A DNA stretch of 64,000 nt from JAJDXW01 sp965223775 (lineage in GTDB: Bacteria; Pseudomonadota; Gammaproteobacteria; HK1): assembly GCA_965223775.1 (NCBI GenBank), contig OZ245021.1, forward strand, positions 248,001-312,000, read 5' to 3'. The notes below the pieces were generated by a model that saw nothing but the letters and a program-made list of their open reading frames with translations, made no database searches and had not been told where the DNA came from. A program made the position numbers and the translations under genes. This document shows positions 8,346 to 16,939 of this stretch, in pieces; the stretch's first letter is position 1; each line of letters begins with the position of its first letter.

Positions 8346-8513
8346 TTTGAACTGAGACCGGCGCAGCGCGAGGAGCTCGATGCCATCTCGAGGTTGCTAA
8401 TCGCAGCCGAGCTACCCGGGGAAGACCTTGACGTCGCCATGCTCGATGCGTTCGTCGTAGCCACCGGCGGCGGGAACCTCGTCGGTGTCGCGGGCCTCGA
8501 GGTGCAGGCGTGA
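8346..8513 (+). pseudogene. N-terminal fragment of a GNAT acetyltransferase (ArsN2-like)
   Basis: The frame reads FELRPAQREELDAISRLL, then GEDLD and GNLVGVAGLEV before a TGA, which fits the first third of GNAT enzymes like the arsenic-operon ArsN2 proteins (LRPA...D...LL...LP.EDL...LVGVAGLE). There is no start codon in a sensible place, and the acetyl-CoA-binding half is missing. No arsenic genes lie nearby. The following 190 bp, up to the ilvC fragment, hold nothing recognised. Confidence 0.5.
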
Positions 8514-8705
8514 GGCTCGCGGATAGGATCGGTGGAGCAGTTCATCGGACAAGCGTGGGATTGAGAAGCCCACGTCGTGAGCTTCCCGTTGGTTCAGTAG
8601 ACACCGGATTGACTCGGCAACTCGAAGCCTCGACATTGCGCCACCTCGTCCCCCGCGCCTCTGGACCGCGAAACGCCGAGCCGACCAGCTGCCCGTGCGG
8701 CGCGA

Positions 8706-9071
8706 CTACCCGCGAGGCGGCACAACCGCAATGTCCACCGACGGGCGGAGTTCGGCGCAGATCGCGAGGACCTCGTGAATGTCCGACTTCTGGAACGCCT
8801 CGAACGGCGTCTCGTCGTCGACCCGATACTCGTCGATGGCGGTGTAGGCAAGCTGGGTCAGGATGTAGTCGAAGCGCGACGCCCACTTCCTGGCCCCGAG
8901 CCGCGCCGTGGTCGAGCAGTTGTCGACCATGAACGAAACGCCCTTGTAGTCCATGTAGGGATTCAGGCTGTCGACTGCTTCGATGATCGATTCGTTCGCG
9001 ATCTCCGAGTAGGGGTGTCCGCGGTCGGAGAGAAGATCGACCTGGGCCATCATGCAAGCGAGGTACACGCC
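8706..9071 (-). pseudogene. ilvC: ketol-acid reductoisomerase, 3' part severed by a transposon
   Basis: From GGC-GTG at 9071 the minus strand encodes GVYLACMMAQVDLLSDRGHPYSEI-type sequence and ends in CAELRPSVDIAV, which is the C-terminal 120 residues of a class II (plant-type) ketol-acid reductoisomerase. It contains the second pair of metal-binding glutamates (SEIANES-IEAV). The 5' part lies at 12674-13792. Between them sits a complete transposon. The frame continues 28 codons into the transposon and could only be made as a fused fragment. Confidence 0.92.
9066..9071. repeat. target-site duplication CACGCC, left copy
   Basis: The six bases CACGCC flank the transposon here and again at 12674-12679. 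Removing the element plus one copy joins the two ilvC parts exactly in frame (Thr-Ala-Gly-Val-Tyr-Leu-Ala). Confidence 0.85.
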
Positions 9072-9301
9072 TGTTGCATCCCACGTAGTTTCGTAACCGA
9101 TTTTTCGGTTTGTTTCTGATCGACCGAGGCTCGATTTCTCACATTGCCCCGTCATCGTCGGAGAGCCGGGCGCGGACGTAGGTCGGCACCGCGGTGGTCG
9201 CGCTGAACACGGTGGTCGTGGCGCAGAAGGGTTGAGCCCCCACGCCCGTCGTCGACGAACGGGCGCGGTGGGCGTCGGCGTTCGCGGGAGGGGCAGGGGA
9301 T

Positions 9302-9508
9302 TCAGAACGCCGCGTCGTCGTTGACGAAGAGCTCGAGCTGCCTGTGATGGTACGAGCGCTCGCTCTCGCGGCGTTCGTCGTAGTAGCGGGTGATCTGAGC
9401 GAAGTATTGACCGTCGAAGGCGACGGCGAGGTCGTTGAGCAGTTCGGAGAGCTGGGCGGCGGCCTCGTCGCTGAGTTCGTGGGTCACGAGGAGGTAGGGC
9501 AGGTTCAC
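9302..9508 (-). CDS. 68-residue accessory protein of the transposon
   Basis: The GTG start at 9508 overlaps the ATPase stop by 4 nt (GTGA), a sign of translational coupling. The product is charged and probably helical, with LSDEAAAQLSELLNDLA in the middle and RRESERSYHHRQLELF near the end. I do not recognise a family. Its fixed place as last gene of the element suggests a role in transposition or its control. The longer frame in the same register, which reaches back through the ATPase gene, is Pro/Arg-rich shadow. Confidence 0.65.
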   Translation of the reverse strand: MNLPYLLVTHELSDEAAAQLSELLNDLAVAFDGQYFAQITRYYDERRESERSYHHRQLELFVNDDAAF

Positions 9509-10305
9509 AGCCGCAGCTCCGCGACGGCGTGCTCGAGGTGCACGGCGGAGACGGTGCGGGCGCCTTTCGCCGCGGCGGCGGTGAGGGCGTAGTGGGCGAT
9601 GCGATTGATGAGCCGGGGCAATCCGCGAGCGCTCTGGAACAGCGCCTCGACGGCGGGAGGCTCGAACAGGGGCAGCTCGCAGCCGGCGAGGCGCAGGCGG
9701 TGGGCGAGGTAGTCGTCGAGTTCCGAGCGGTCGATGCCGGCGAGGTGGTGGCGTACGACGAGGCGCTGGGAGAGCGATTCGTGCACGGCCATGGCGAGGC
9801 GGCGGCGCAGCTCGGTGAGCCCGACGAGCAGCAGGCACAGGCGGTTCTCGCTGTCCATAGCGAAGTTGGTCAGGAGCCGGAGGTCTTCCAGGACGTCGTT
9901 GCGCAGGTGCTGGGCTTCGTCGATGACGAGCACGGGGAGCTGCTTGGCCTCGCACACCAGTCGGGTGATTTCGGCGCGGATGGCGCGGTAGGCGGTGGCG
10001 CGCGAGCGTTCGGTGGGCAGGCCGAGTTCCCAGGCGATGGACTTGTACATGTCGAGCACGTTGCCGGTGGTCAGCGAGACGTAGCCGACCCGATGCAGGC
10101 CGGGATGCAGGTCGGCGGCGACATGGCGGCATACGGTGGTCTTGCCCGAGCCGACCTCGCCGGTCATCAGGCCGATGCCCTTGAGTTCGATGAGGTGATG
10201 GAGCCGAGCCTCGGCCTCGCGGCGGGAGTTCGATTCGAACAGCTCGTCGGTGTGGGCCGGGGTTTCGAAGGGCAACCGGGTCAGGGCGAAGTGACGCAGG
10301 TACAT
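9505..10305 (-). CDS. transposon AAA+ ATPase (ExeA/TniB/TnsC-like)
   Basis: The 266-residue protein starts YLRHFALTRLPFETPAHTDELF, as in the ExeA/GspA-like AAA family. Walker A is GEVGSGKT (49-56) and Walker B is VLVIDEAQHL (about 125-134), followed by a sensor region and an Arg-rich C-terminal lid. Such ATPases act with a DDE transposase in target choice and transpososome control (TnsC, TniB, MuB, IstB by analogy). The ATG at 10305 has a strong AAGGAGAA site and shares one base with the transposase stop (TGATG). The frame is open upstream, but that part is a shadow of the transposase. Confidence 0.88.
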   Translation of the reverse strand: MYLRHFALTRLPFETPAHTDELFESNSRREAEARLHHLIELKGIGLMTGEVGSGKTTVCRHVAADLHPGLHRVGYVSLTTGNVLDMYKSIAWELGLPTERSRATAYRAIRAEITRLVCEAKQLPVLVIDEAQHLRNDVLEDLRLLTNFAMDSENRLCLLLVGLTELRRRLAMAVHESLSQRLVVRHHLAGIDRSELDDYLAHRLRLAGCELPLFEPPAVEALFQSARGLPRLINRIAHYALTAAAAKGARTVSAVHLEHAVAELRL

Positions 10306-11630
10306 CAGTTCTTCTCCTTGAGGTTTCGCATCGTCAGAGGCGAGGTGGGCGGCTCTGACGGTGGGGTGTCGCACTGGAGTTGCCAGGAGGGGCGGTCGCG
10401 CTTGACGGCGGTATTGGCGTAGGCGTCGAGGCGGGTGGCGAGTCCTGCACTGTTGCCGTCGTGGACGACCTCGATGGGTCGCGAAGGCGGTGCATCGGGG
10501 TCGTAACGCAAGGTGACGGTTTCGCCGACGAGGATGGCATCGACCTCGTAGAGCCGGCCGTGCAGGCTCAACGTGCGGTCTTTCATCACGCGGCGTTTGG
10601 CCTCGAAGAGGAAGAGGTCGTCGAGGTCGGTGGTGGGGTCGAGGTAGCGCACGTCGTGCCCGGCGAGCGCCCATTGCTCGAGCGGGGTGCGCCCGTCGAG
10701 GCCGCGATGGGGCGATTGGTGGTACTCGCCCTCGACCCAGGCCCACAGGGTGCGGTTCAGTGTGTCGAGGCTGGTGGTGGCCTCAGCGGTGAGATGGCGC
10801 AGCCAGGCGGCGCGAAGGGTTCGGAAGAAGCGCTCGATCTTTCCGCGCCCGGCGGGCTGATAGGGCCGGGAATGGATGAGCACGATGCCGAGTTTCGCGC
10901 ACACGAGCGCAAGTTGCTGGGAGCGGAAGTTCGCCCCGTTGTCGACGTAGAGCCGGGCGGGCAGGCCGCGCCGCGCGATGGCCTGCTTGAACACGGGCAG
11001 CAACGCGGTGGTGTTCTCCGCGTAGGCGAAGGCGGCGAAGAGGATGACGCGGGTGGCGTCGTCGATGAACGCGATGAGGAAAGACTTTCTGCGCCGGCGC
11101 CCGTCGCTGACTTTGGGGCCGTGCATCACATCGCTCATCCAAAGCTCCCCGGCGTCACGGAAGGCGAACCGTCGCCGGTCGGTAGCGACGGGCTCACCGG
11201 GGCGCTTGTCGAGCAGGCCCTCGCGCGAGAGCAGCCGGTGCACGGTCGAGGGGGCAAGCGGGTGGTCGACGCCGCGTTCGCGGGCGATGGCGATGAGGGC
11301 TTTGACCGAGCGCGCGGGCTGCTCGGTCTTGAGCGAGACGAGCAGCTCGGCGACCTCGGGGGGCAGGCGCCGGGGCTGGCCGCGGTCGGCACGGGTCTTC
11401 GGATACAGCGCCTCGAACCCGCCGGTGCGATACAAGCTCAGCCAATCGCGCATCGTCTCGACGGCGACGCGGGTGCGCCGGGTGCCGGGGATGGTGTAGG
11501 TGCGCTGGGCCTTCTCGTGCAGGGTGCGCCGGATGTCTCGGCTGCCCGGGGGCAGGCGCAGCACGTCGGCGATGAGGCCGTAGCGGAACAGCGCCACGGC
11601 TTTGTGCAGCTCCTCATCGCAGTGGTTCAT
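10305..11630 (-). CDS. DDE transposase (rve/Mu-transposase C-terminal type)
   Basis: The 441-residue protein has an N-terminal HTH region (about residues 20-140), an RNase H-fold integrase core and a C-terminal beta-barrel-like region as in MuA and TnsB relatives. The catalytic triad is visible: Asp167 in WMSDVMHG, Asp230 in YVDNGANF and Glu266 in GKIERFFR, with 35 residues between the last two. All three are intact, so the enzyme may be active. It is followed by the overlapping ATPase gene and preceded, after 47 bp, by the zinc-ribbon protein gene. Confidence 0.92.
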   Translation of the reverse strand: MNHCDEELHKAVALFRYGLIADVLRLPPGSRDIRRTLHEKAQRTYTIPGTRRTRVAVETMRDWLSLYRTGGFEALYPKTRADRGQPRRLPPEVAELLVSLKTEQPARSVKALIAIARERGVDHPLAPSTVHRLLSREGLLDKRPGEPVATDRRRFAFRDAGELWMSDVMHGPKVSDGRRRRKSFLIAFIDDATRVILFAAFAYAENTTALLPVFKQAIARRGLPARLYVDNGANFRSQQLALVCAKLGIVLIHSRPYQPAGRGKIERFFRTLRAAWLRHLTAEATTSLDTLNRTLWAWVEGEYHQSPHRGLDGRTPLEQWALAGHDVRYLDPTTDLDDLFLFEAKRRVMKDRTLSLHGRLYEVDAILVGETVTLRYDPDAPPSRPIEVVHDGNSAGLATRLDAYANTAVKRDRPSWQLQCDTPPSEPPTSPLTMRNLKEKN

Positions 11631-11677
11631 GGGCGAGGTCCTCGTCGGTGGGGCGCATCGGCCCGGGACGGGGGACG

Positions 11678-12325
11678 CTACGCAAGCGCCGGTGGCGGGT
11701 CAGGCCCCATCTTGTGTTGGGGCGCCCGAAGGCGATTCGTCGTGTTCAGACGGTGAGGTTGGAACCCCAACGGTGCGGGCAGCACGCGGAGCTGCGCGTC
11801 GGTGAGGGTGCGCAACGCCCGCAACGCGGTGTCAGTCTGGAGCCGCGTACGCACCGCGCCCACCTCGGCGATGCACCGCACGAGATACTCGGGCACCAGC
11901 CCGATGACGATGCTCAGGACGTGATGGACGAGACGCACCCGGCGCCCGACCCAGCGCATCGCCCCCGGGAGCTCGACCGCATCGCGGCGCAGCTCATTGG
12001 CCGCGGCGGCCAGGCTCGGGGCCTGCTCGGCGTGGGCCACCACCGCTTCGACCTCGTCCAACTCGCCAGGAAACCGTGCGGCCAGACACTCCGGCAGCAG
12101 GCTGAAGGTGGTGTGGCTCTCAGGGCAGTACCAGCGAGCGATCTTCGTCCCGCGCGGGCTCTTGCGCGCGTAGGTGCCGTGGCGTGCCAGCGAACATCCG
12201 CCGTGCGGGTGGTTCGGGCAGCGCTTGAGCCTTGCATCGCGCCACGCCTCGGCCCTAACGTATCCCTCGCCGGTAAGCCCCGTCTCGTAGCGAAGCTGCA
12301 CCGGCCGTGGCCCGGCGGGGTTCAT
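11678..12325 (-). CDS. zinc-ribbon/HTH protein of the transposon
   Basis: The 215-residue product has a putative zinc ribbon (Cys36, Cys44, Cys67 and nearby His, in CPNHPHGGC ... RWYCPESH), then FSLLPECLAARFPG and a helical stretch. This arrangement resembles N-terminal DNA-recognition modules of transposases that are usually joined to the catalytic domain. Here it is a separate first gene. The ATG follows a G-rich Shine-Dalgarno-like run. It probably helps recognise transposon ends or DNA targets (inference). Confidence 0.7.
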   Translation of the reverse strand: MNPAGPRPVQLRYETGLTGEGYVRAEAWRDARLKRCPNHPHGGCSLARHGTYARKSPRGTKIARWYCPESHTTFSLLPECLAARFPGELDEVEAVVAHAEQAPSLAAAANELRRDAVELPGAMRWVGRRVRLVHHVLSIVIGLVPEYLVRCIAEVGAVRTRLQTDTALRALRTLTDAQLRVLPAPLGFQPHRLNTTNRLRAPQHKMGPDPPPALA

Positions 12326-12450
12326 CCCCCCGCGCGGGCCAACTCCTCTCTCGTCGCAAAGGGTGTCGAGACTACGGCGGCGACCATCGCCGCGCCAAGC
12401 GCTGACGATGTGGACGCGTCCTGCGGACCGAGCGCCGTCCTACGGAACGC

Positions 12451-12499
12451 GTGGACAAGGCCTGGACAAGCGCTGCGCACTTGCCCACCCCTTGCCCAC
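12451..12499. repeat. paired short repeats in the transposon right end
   Basis: Two TGGACAAG units (near 12452 and 12463) are followed by two CTTGCCCAC units (near 12480 and 12491) in inverted sense. Tandem sites of this sort inside an element end are typical of multi-site transposase binding. The 348 bp between the zinc-ribbon gene start and the right end hold no gene. Confidence 0.5.
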
Positions 12500-12673
12500 A
12501 CTCGGCGCTTTCGCGCCCACATCCTCACCGCTTCTGCAACAACAATTCATGAGAACGGCGACGGCAACGGCTCCGGCCGGTCCCCCGATTGCTCCGTCAT
12601 CCCAGGCAATCCGTCTACGGAACAGAGCGGGCAATTCCTGGGGGGATCTCACGAGGGAAAGCGAGAAACAACA

Positions 12674-12679
12674 CACGCC
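12674..12679. repeat. target-site duplication CACGCC, right copy
   Basis: This copy is identical to 9066-9071. It forms the last two codons (GGC GTG, Gly-Val) of the ilvC 5' fragment. Confidence 0.85.
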
Positions 12680-13792
12680 CGCGGTCTCGGCGTGAAGCGG
12701 CGCGTAGTTGCGAGTGCTGTCGGCGCGCACCTTCTCTCCCACCTGCCACATGTCGGTGCCGTCGATCTTGCCCATCGGATACCGGCCGTGGCGGCGGGTA
12801 GCCTGGATGACGCTACGCACCTCGTTGCCGGAGGCCACGTCGTCGTAGATTTCCTCGAGGATCTCGCGGCAGGGGTGGTAGGCAGCGTTGTAAGCCCGGC
12901 GAAAGGTCGCCTTCTCGTTCTCCTCGAGCTCGTCGTAGACCGCCCTCAGACCCGAACGGGAGATGGTATTGCTGATGGGACCGGTGATGGATTCCGCGCT
13001 GTTGATGAACGCCTCGTCCTTCGCCTCGCCCTTGTCGACGAAGCGCGAGTACAGGCTCTCGGCGATGCCGTGCACGGCGCCGAGCAGGATTCCGCGCTCG
13101 CCAAAGATGTCCGACTTGTACTCGCTCTCCAGCGTGGTCTCGAAGGTGTAGGGCGAGCCGAGCCCGACGGCCCACGCCAGCGCGTAGTCGGTGGCACGGC
13201 CGTCGATGTCCTGATGAACCGCGAAAGAGCAGTTGATGCCGGCGCCGTTCACCTCGCGGCCCTGCTCGTAGAGACGGCGCACCGACGGGCCCATCCCCTT
13301 CGGGCAGACCGCGATCACGTTGATGTCGCTGGGGAAATCCTCGCCATTCGCCTGCAGGTGGGAAAGCAGGAAGCCATGCGAGAGGCCGAGGGTCGTGCCG
13401 GGTCGGAACGCGTCGAAGATGCGCCGGTAGTTCTCGGCGAACGCAGCGTCGGAGATGAGCAGCAACGACATGTCGGACTCGCCGATGACCGAGTACATCT
13501 CGCCGAGCGTGCCGTTCTCCTTCGTGAAGCCGACCGCCCCAGCCTGCTTCATCGATGCCGAGCCTTCCCGCAGACCCACCTTGACCCTGATGTTCGAGCC
13601 TTCAAGCGACTCGCGCAGGTTCTGCGCCTGCGCCGGGCCCTGCGACGACCAGCCGATGACGCCGATCTGGGAAATGCCCTCGAATGCTCGAGGCAGGATC
13701 GGAAACAGGTGACGGCCGCCAGCGACGATGGTCTCCTCGCGGTCGGCGAGCGTGATGGTTCGGGTCTCGAAGACGTTCGATGTGAAGGCCAC
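12674..13792 (-). pseudogene. ilvC: ketol-acid reductoisomerase, 5' part severed by a transposon
   Basis: Ketol-acid reductoisomerase turns acetolactate into dihydroxy-isovalerate in valine and leucine synthesis (and the isoleucine branch) with NADPH and Mg2+. The GTG start at 13792 has a GGAGGG site. Residues 37-60 form the cofactor loop IGVIGWSSQGPAQAQN, and SDIFGE near residue 225 supplies the first metal ligands. The fragment ends after codon 373 at TAGV, exactly where the C-terminal fragment resumes. Joined, they give 492 residues, the normal class II length. The open frame runs on to 12440 through transposon DNA, adding a meaningless tail. Neither piece holds both metal-ligand pairs. 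Confidence 0.93.
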
Positions 13793-13960
13793 AGTGCAAT
13801 CCCTCCGGAGGATCCGCTATTCGGACAGGGGCGGGGAGGATAGGCCAAAGAAGGGCCGAGGCGAAGGGTGCCATCGCTCAGATCTGCCGGGTACCGTTGC
13901 ATCGCCTCGTCGAAGGTGCAGACGGCGTTCGACGCATCGCCGGCGTCCGATGCCGGCGAC

Positions 13961-15109
13961 TCAGGCGCGGCGGAAAGCGTGCGCGAGAAGTGCGACGGCC
14001 AGGATGAGGACGAGCGCGAGATAGATCTCGAAAATCGCGAAGCCGGCGAGGAAGAAGCCGGACAGGAGCGGGCCAAGCGCCGCCCCGAAGTCGCGCCACG
14101 TCTGCATCGTCGCCATCCGGTGCATCAGGTGCTCGGGCGGACTTCGGACTGCCACGGTCGCCGGGCCGAGCGCCGCGAGCGCCGCCCGTCCGACAATGAC
14201 CGCTCCCGCGCCGGCGTAGACCCCGCCGAGCGCGATGGCGGCGAGACCCGCCAGGGTCAACGCCGTCGCGGCGAAGAGCGCCGCTTCGGTGCCCAGCCGG
14301 TCGCCGAGCCAGCCGCCGATGGGAGCGAACACCGCCTCGCCCACCCGCCGGAGCGACAGAACGATGCCGCCGCCGAGGATCGCCGCCTCGAGGGACACGA
14401 GGTCGACGAGGATGATCGTGATCGTCATCGCGAAGACGCCATCGACCGCGAACCCGACGGCAAAGAACAGCCAGTCGAGCGCGTGGGGTTTCGGGAGCCA
14501 TCGGGGCCGGCTCGCGCGCGGCACGGCTCGTTCGCGCGGGAGGGCGAGCGCGAACGGCAGCGCGAGGAAGGAGGCGAGTCCGAGAAAGAGGAACGCCGAC
14601 TTGGGTCCGAACTGGCCGGCGATCCACGCTCCCGCGGTCAGGGCGAAAACGGAGCCGAACTGCTGGATCGCGCGGCTCAAGCCAACCCGCGTGCCCGCCC
14701 GGCGGCGGTCCGCGACCGCATAGGCGAGGGTGGTGAGGGTGAGGCCGGCAAAGGAGAGGCCCCATAGGAGCCGCGCGACGAGAAGGAGCCACCCGCCATC
14801 GAAGAGCCAGTACATCACCGTCGACGATGCGCCGCCGATGCACGCCACGATCGTCGCGAACCGCAGTCCACAGGCGGTGGTCGCCCGCGCGATCGCGCCG
14901 TAGGACACGATGCGGACGAAGCGGTTGGCGGAGAGCAGCACCCCGACCCAGACGATGCTGATTCCGAAGGCCCCGGCGCTCACCGGAAGCACGACGTAGA
15001 TGAGCGCGTCGCCCATCAGCACGATTGACAGCACCGCGGCGGACAGGGTCGTCGCGCCGAGTGAAGGCGCCGGCGACGGCGACGGCGGTGCGTTCCGGGG
15101 CGAATCCAT
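13961..15109 (-). CDS. MFS transporter
   Basis: The 382-residue protein has about 11-12 hydrophobic helices and belongs to the major facilitator superfamily of proton-linked secondary transporters of the inner membrane. An MFS-like basic loop (ADRRRAGTRVGLSR near residue 130) and the matching motif GGWLGDRLGTE near 270 in the second half support this. The substrate is unknown. It lies upstream of the broken ilvC in the same direction with a 168-bp gap, which holds the ilvC ribosome-binding site. Confidence 0.85.
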   Translation of the reverse strand: MDSPRNAPPSPSPAPSLGATTLSAAVLSIVLMGDALIYVVLPVSAGAFGISIVWVGVLLSANRFVRIVSYGAIARATTACGLRFATIVACIGGASSTVMYWLFDGGWLLLVARLLWGLSFAGLTLTTLAYAVADRRRAGTRVGLSRAIQQFGSVFALTAGAWIAGQFGPKSAFLFLGLASFLALPFALALPRERAVPRASRPRWLPKPHALDWLFFAVGFAVDGVFAMTITIILVDLVSLEAAILGGGIVLSLRRVGEAVFAPIGGWLGDRLGTEAALFAATALTLAGLAAIALGGVYAGAGAVIVGRAALAALGPATVAVRSPPEHLMHRMATMQTWRDFGAALGPLLSGFFLAGFAIFEIYLALVLILAVALLAHAFRRA

Positions 15110-15259
15110 GATGACCGGGCAAGGGTATCAACCGGGTTCCGGTCGCAACAGGCGCCCGCGCAGCGGGTTGGCGCCCCGGGCGGCGACGGGCACCGCCGGG
15201 AACGGTGCGGAACGCCGCGGAACACCGCGTGGCGGGCGGCTTCAGTGAGGGACAGGGAC

Positions 15260-15482
15260 GCCCTATCAGCCCGCCGGGCGCGGAAAGATCGAACGCTTCT
15301 TCCGGACGCTTCGCGCCGCCTGGCTGCGCCACCTCACCGCTGAGGCCACCACCAGCCTCGACACACTGAACCGCACCGTGTGGGCCTGGGTCGAGGGCGA
15401 GTACCACCAATCGCCCCATTGCGGCCTCGACGGGCGCACCCCGCTCGAGCAATGGGCGCTCGCCGGGCACGACGTGCGCTAC
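15260..15482 (+). pseudogene. internal fragment of the same DDE transposase
   Basis: The plus strand here encodes YQPAGRGKIERFFRTLRAAW and the following 50 residues up to GHDVRY. This matches residues about 257-330 of the transposase at 10305-11630, with about 7 differences in 223 bp. It keeps the catalytic Glu but nothing else. Its right edge coincides to the base with the start of the duplicated agmatinase segment, so rearrangement and transposition are linked here. Confidence 0.9.
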
Positions 15483-16560
15483 GGCCCCTCGCTCGCACGA
15501 GACGCTGGAACGCTAGCCCCCAAACCGGTCCGCGACCAAGCTGACGATCTCGAACATGATCGCCGAGGCGGTATGGGCCGTGATCTGGTTGGGATGGTCC
15601 TTGGTCGGCATCAGGCACACGACATCTCCCCCGATCACGTTCTTGCCGCGCACGCATCGCAGGAGCCGCATGACTTCGTCGATCCGGAAGCCCTCGCAAC
15701 CGGCCTCGAGGTTGGCGACCGCCGGAGCGACCGTCGGGTCGAGACAGTCCAGATCGAACGTGATGTAAAGAGGTGCATCACCGATGCGCTCGTCAATCAG
15801 CGCCATGGTCTCGTCGGGGCCGATCTCGCGGTAGCGGTCCATGGAGATCACCTCGTAGCCGAGCTCTTCGCTCGGCTTGCGCCAGTCCAGCGTGCGCGGG
15901 TTGCCGCGCATGCCGATCTGCACGCTGCGCCGGGCGTCGACGTATCCGTCCCGCACGAGGTAGCTCGCCCAGTGGGCCGCGGACTTCACGGCGCCGAGGA
16001 AGTGAGGGATCTGCTCGTAGGCGTCGGTGTGGGCGTCGAAGTGCAGGAATGCCGCCTTTCTCCCGCCGGTAAGGCGGGCCCCATCCCCGGCGATGGCCTG
16101 CATGATTCCACCGGTGACCGAGTGGTCTCCGCCGACCGAGACCGGGAAGACGCCAGCGGTGTCGATCGCCCGGTAGAACTCGGCGATCCGCTCGATGCAA
16201 GCCTCGTTGTCGTTGGCCTCGGGCAGCGGCACGTCCCCCATGTCGCGGATGCGCGCGCGTTCCCACGGATCGATTGCGAATTCCATGTGCACGCGGCGGG
16301 CCATTGCCGACACGCCGCGCACCGCCCGGGGGCCCAGATGCTGGTCACGCTCGGTGGTTCCGTTGCCGGTCGAGTGCGGCACACCGACGAGAGCGATGTC
16401 GCAGTTGCTCGGGTCACGTTCCACGGCGCAGCGAAAGAACGTGGCGATGTCCCACCAGTACAGGCTCTGCAGCATGAGCTCGTCGGCGCTCGTCAAACCG
16501 GTCGCAGCCATCTCCAGTCTCCGTTTCGACAGGGAAAGAGCCCAGACGGGCTCGGACCCA
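15481..16560. repeat. agmatinase-gene duplication, copy 1
   Basis: This segment matches 25339-26418 in direct orientation, offset 9,858 bp. The coding part is nearly identical. Past the start codon the match falls away over about 200 bp and is still traceable to about 16730/26590. The left edge is sharp in both copies. Confidence 0.9.
15513..16511 (-). CDS. agmatinase/arginase-family ureohydrolase, copy 1
   Basis: The 332-residue protein is a ureohydrolase with two Mn2+ ions that hydrolyses a guanidino compound to urea and an amine. Metal-binding motifs are complete: GGDHS near residue 137, FDAHTD near 168 and FDLDCLDP near 255. It is closest in look to agmatinase-like (SpeB) proteins, but arginase, guanidinobutyrase or another substrate cannot be excluded. 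The ATG at 16511 is followed by AATGLTSADEL, identical to copy 2. Six residues differ between the copies (for example Ser16/Gly and Ala29/Pro). Confidence 0.88.
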   Translation of the reverse strand: MAATGLTSADELMLQSLYWWDIATFFRCAVERDPSNCDIALVGVPHSTGNGTTERDQHLGPRAVRGVSAMARRVHMEFAIDPWERARIRDMGDVPLPEANDNEACIERIAEFYRAIDTAGVFPVSVGGDHSVTGGIMQAIAGDGARLTGGRKAAFLHFDAHTDAYEQIPHFLGAVKSAAHWASYLVRDGYVDARRSVQIGMRGNPRTLDWRKPSEELGYEVISMDRYREIGPDETMALIDERIGDAPLYITFDLDCLDPTVAPAVANLEAGCEGFRIDEVMRLLRCVRGKNVIGGDVVCLMPTKDHPNQITAHTASAIMFEIVSLVADRFGG

Positions 16561-16939
16561 TGTTACTGAAGCGGACTTCGAGAGCAGAGCCAAGCTCCGC
16601 TGCAGGCGCGGTACAAACGCCGCCAGCGGCGAGCGGGTGTGCACACAGGGTCCGTCCCCCTTTCCGCCGGGGCAGGCATTTCACCTCCCAGCTCAGGCAT
16701 GGGGCTGACCTCGCCTCATTTCCGCGCGCCATGACCCACCGCACCACGGCGTTCGCAGAAGCGGCAAGAACCTCGGCGTAGCAATCCGCACGGCCTCTCC
16801 GAACTGGCTTCGCAACCCGAGAACCCGGCGGGCGATGCGAGGCTGCGAGAAAGGCCACGAACACGGCGCAGGCGCCCGGGCAGCTGCGAACGGACCGTGC
16901 GTGCGCGGTCAACGCTGCCGGCGGCATTGAGCAACGAGG
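16512..16939. other. gene-free upstream region of agmatinase copy 1
   Basis: About 200 bp next to the start codon are a diverged version of the region upstream of copy 2. The rest holds no recognisable gene. Confidence 0.4.

Larger units (their letters stand above)
9072..12673 (-). mobile_element. 3.6-kb four-gene transposon (DDE transposase plus AAA ATPase, TnsB/TnsC- or Mu-like) inserted in ilvC
   Basis: The boundaries follow from the split ilvC gene and the 6-bp duplication. Both ends begin TGTTG (left TGTTGCATCC, right inverted TGTTGTTTCT), with little inverted-repeat identity beyond that, as in elements whose transposase binds several subterminal sites. Gene order on the minus strand is zinc-ribbon protein, DDE transposase, ATPase, 68-residue protein, with the last three overlapping or touching. 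The 230-bp left end also has a terminator-like stem near 9239-9273. A 97% identical piece of its transposase lies at 15260-15482, so the family has moved more than once in this genome. I cannot name the IS family. Confidence 0.88.

Noticed and set aside
9302..10132. 276-codon minus-strand frame as one protein
   Set aside because: Only the last 68 codons look real; the rest is Pro/Arg-rich shadow of the ATPase gene. The GTG at 9508 overlapping the ATPase stop marks the true start.
12440..13792. A 450-residue ilvC product
   Set aside because: Residues beyond 373 are encoded by the transposon end and match no reductoisomerase; it is a read-through artefact of the insertion.
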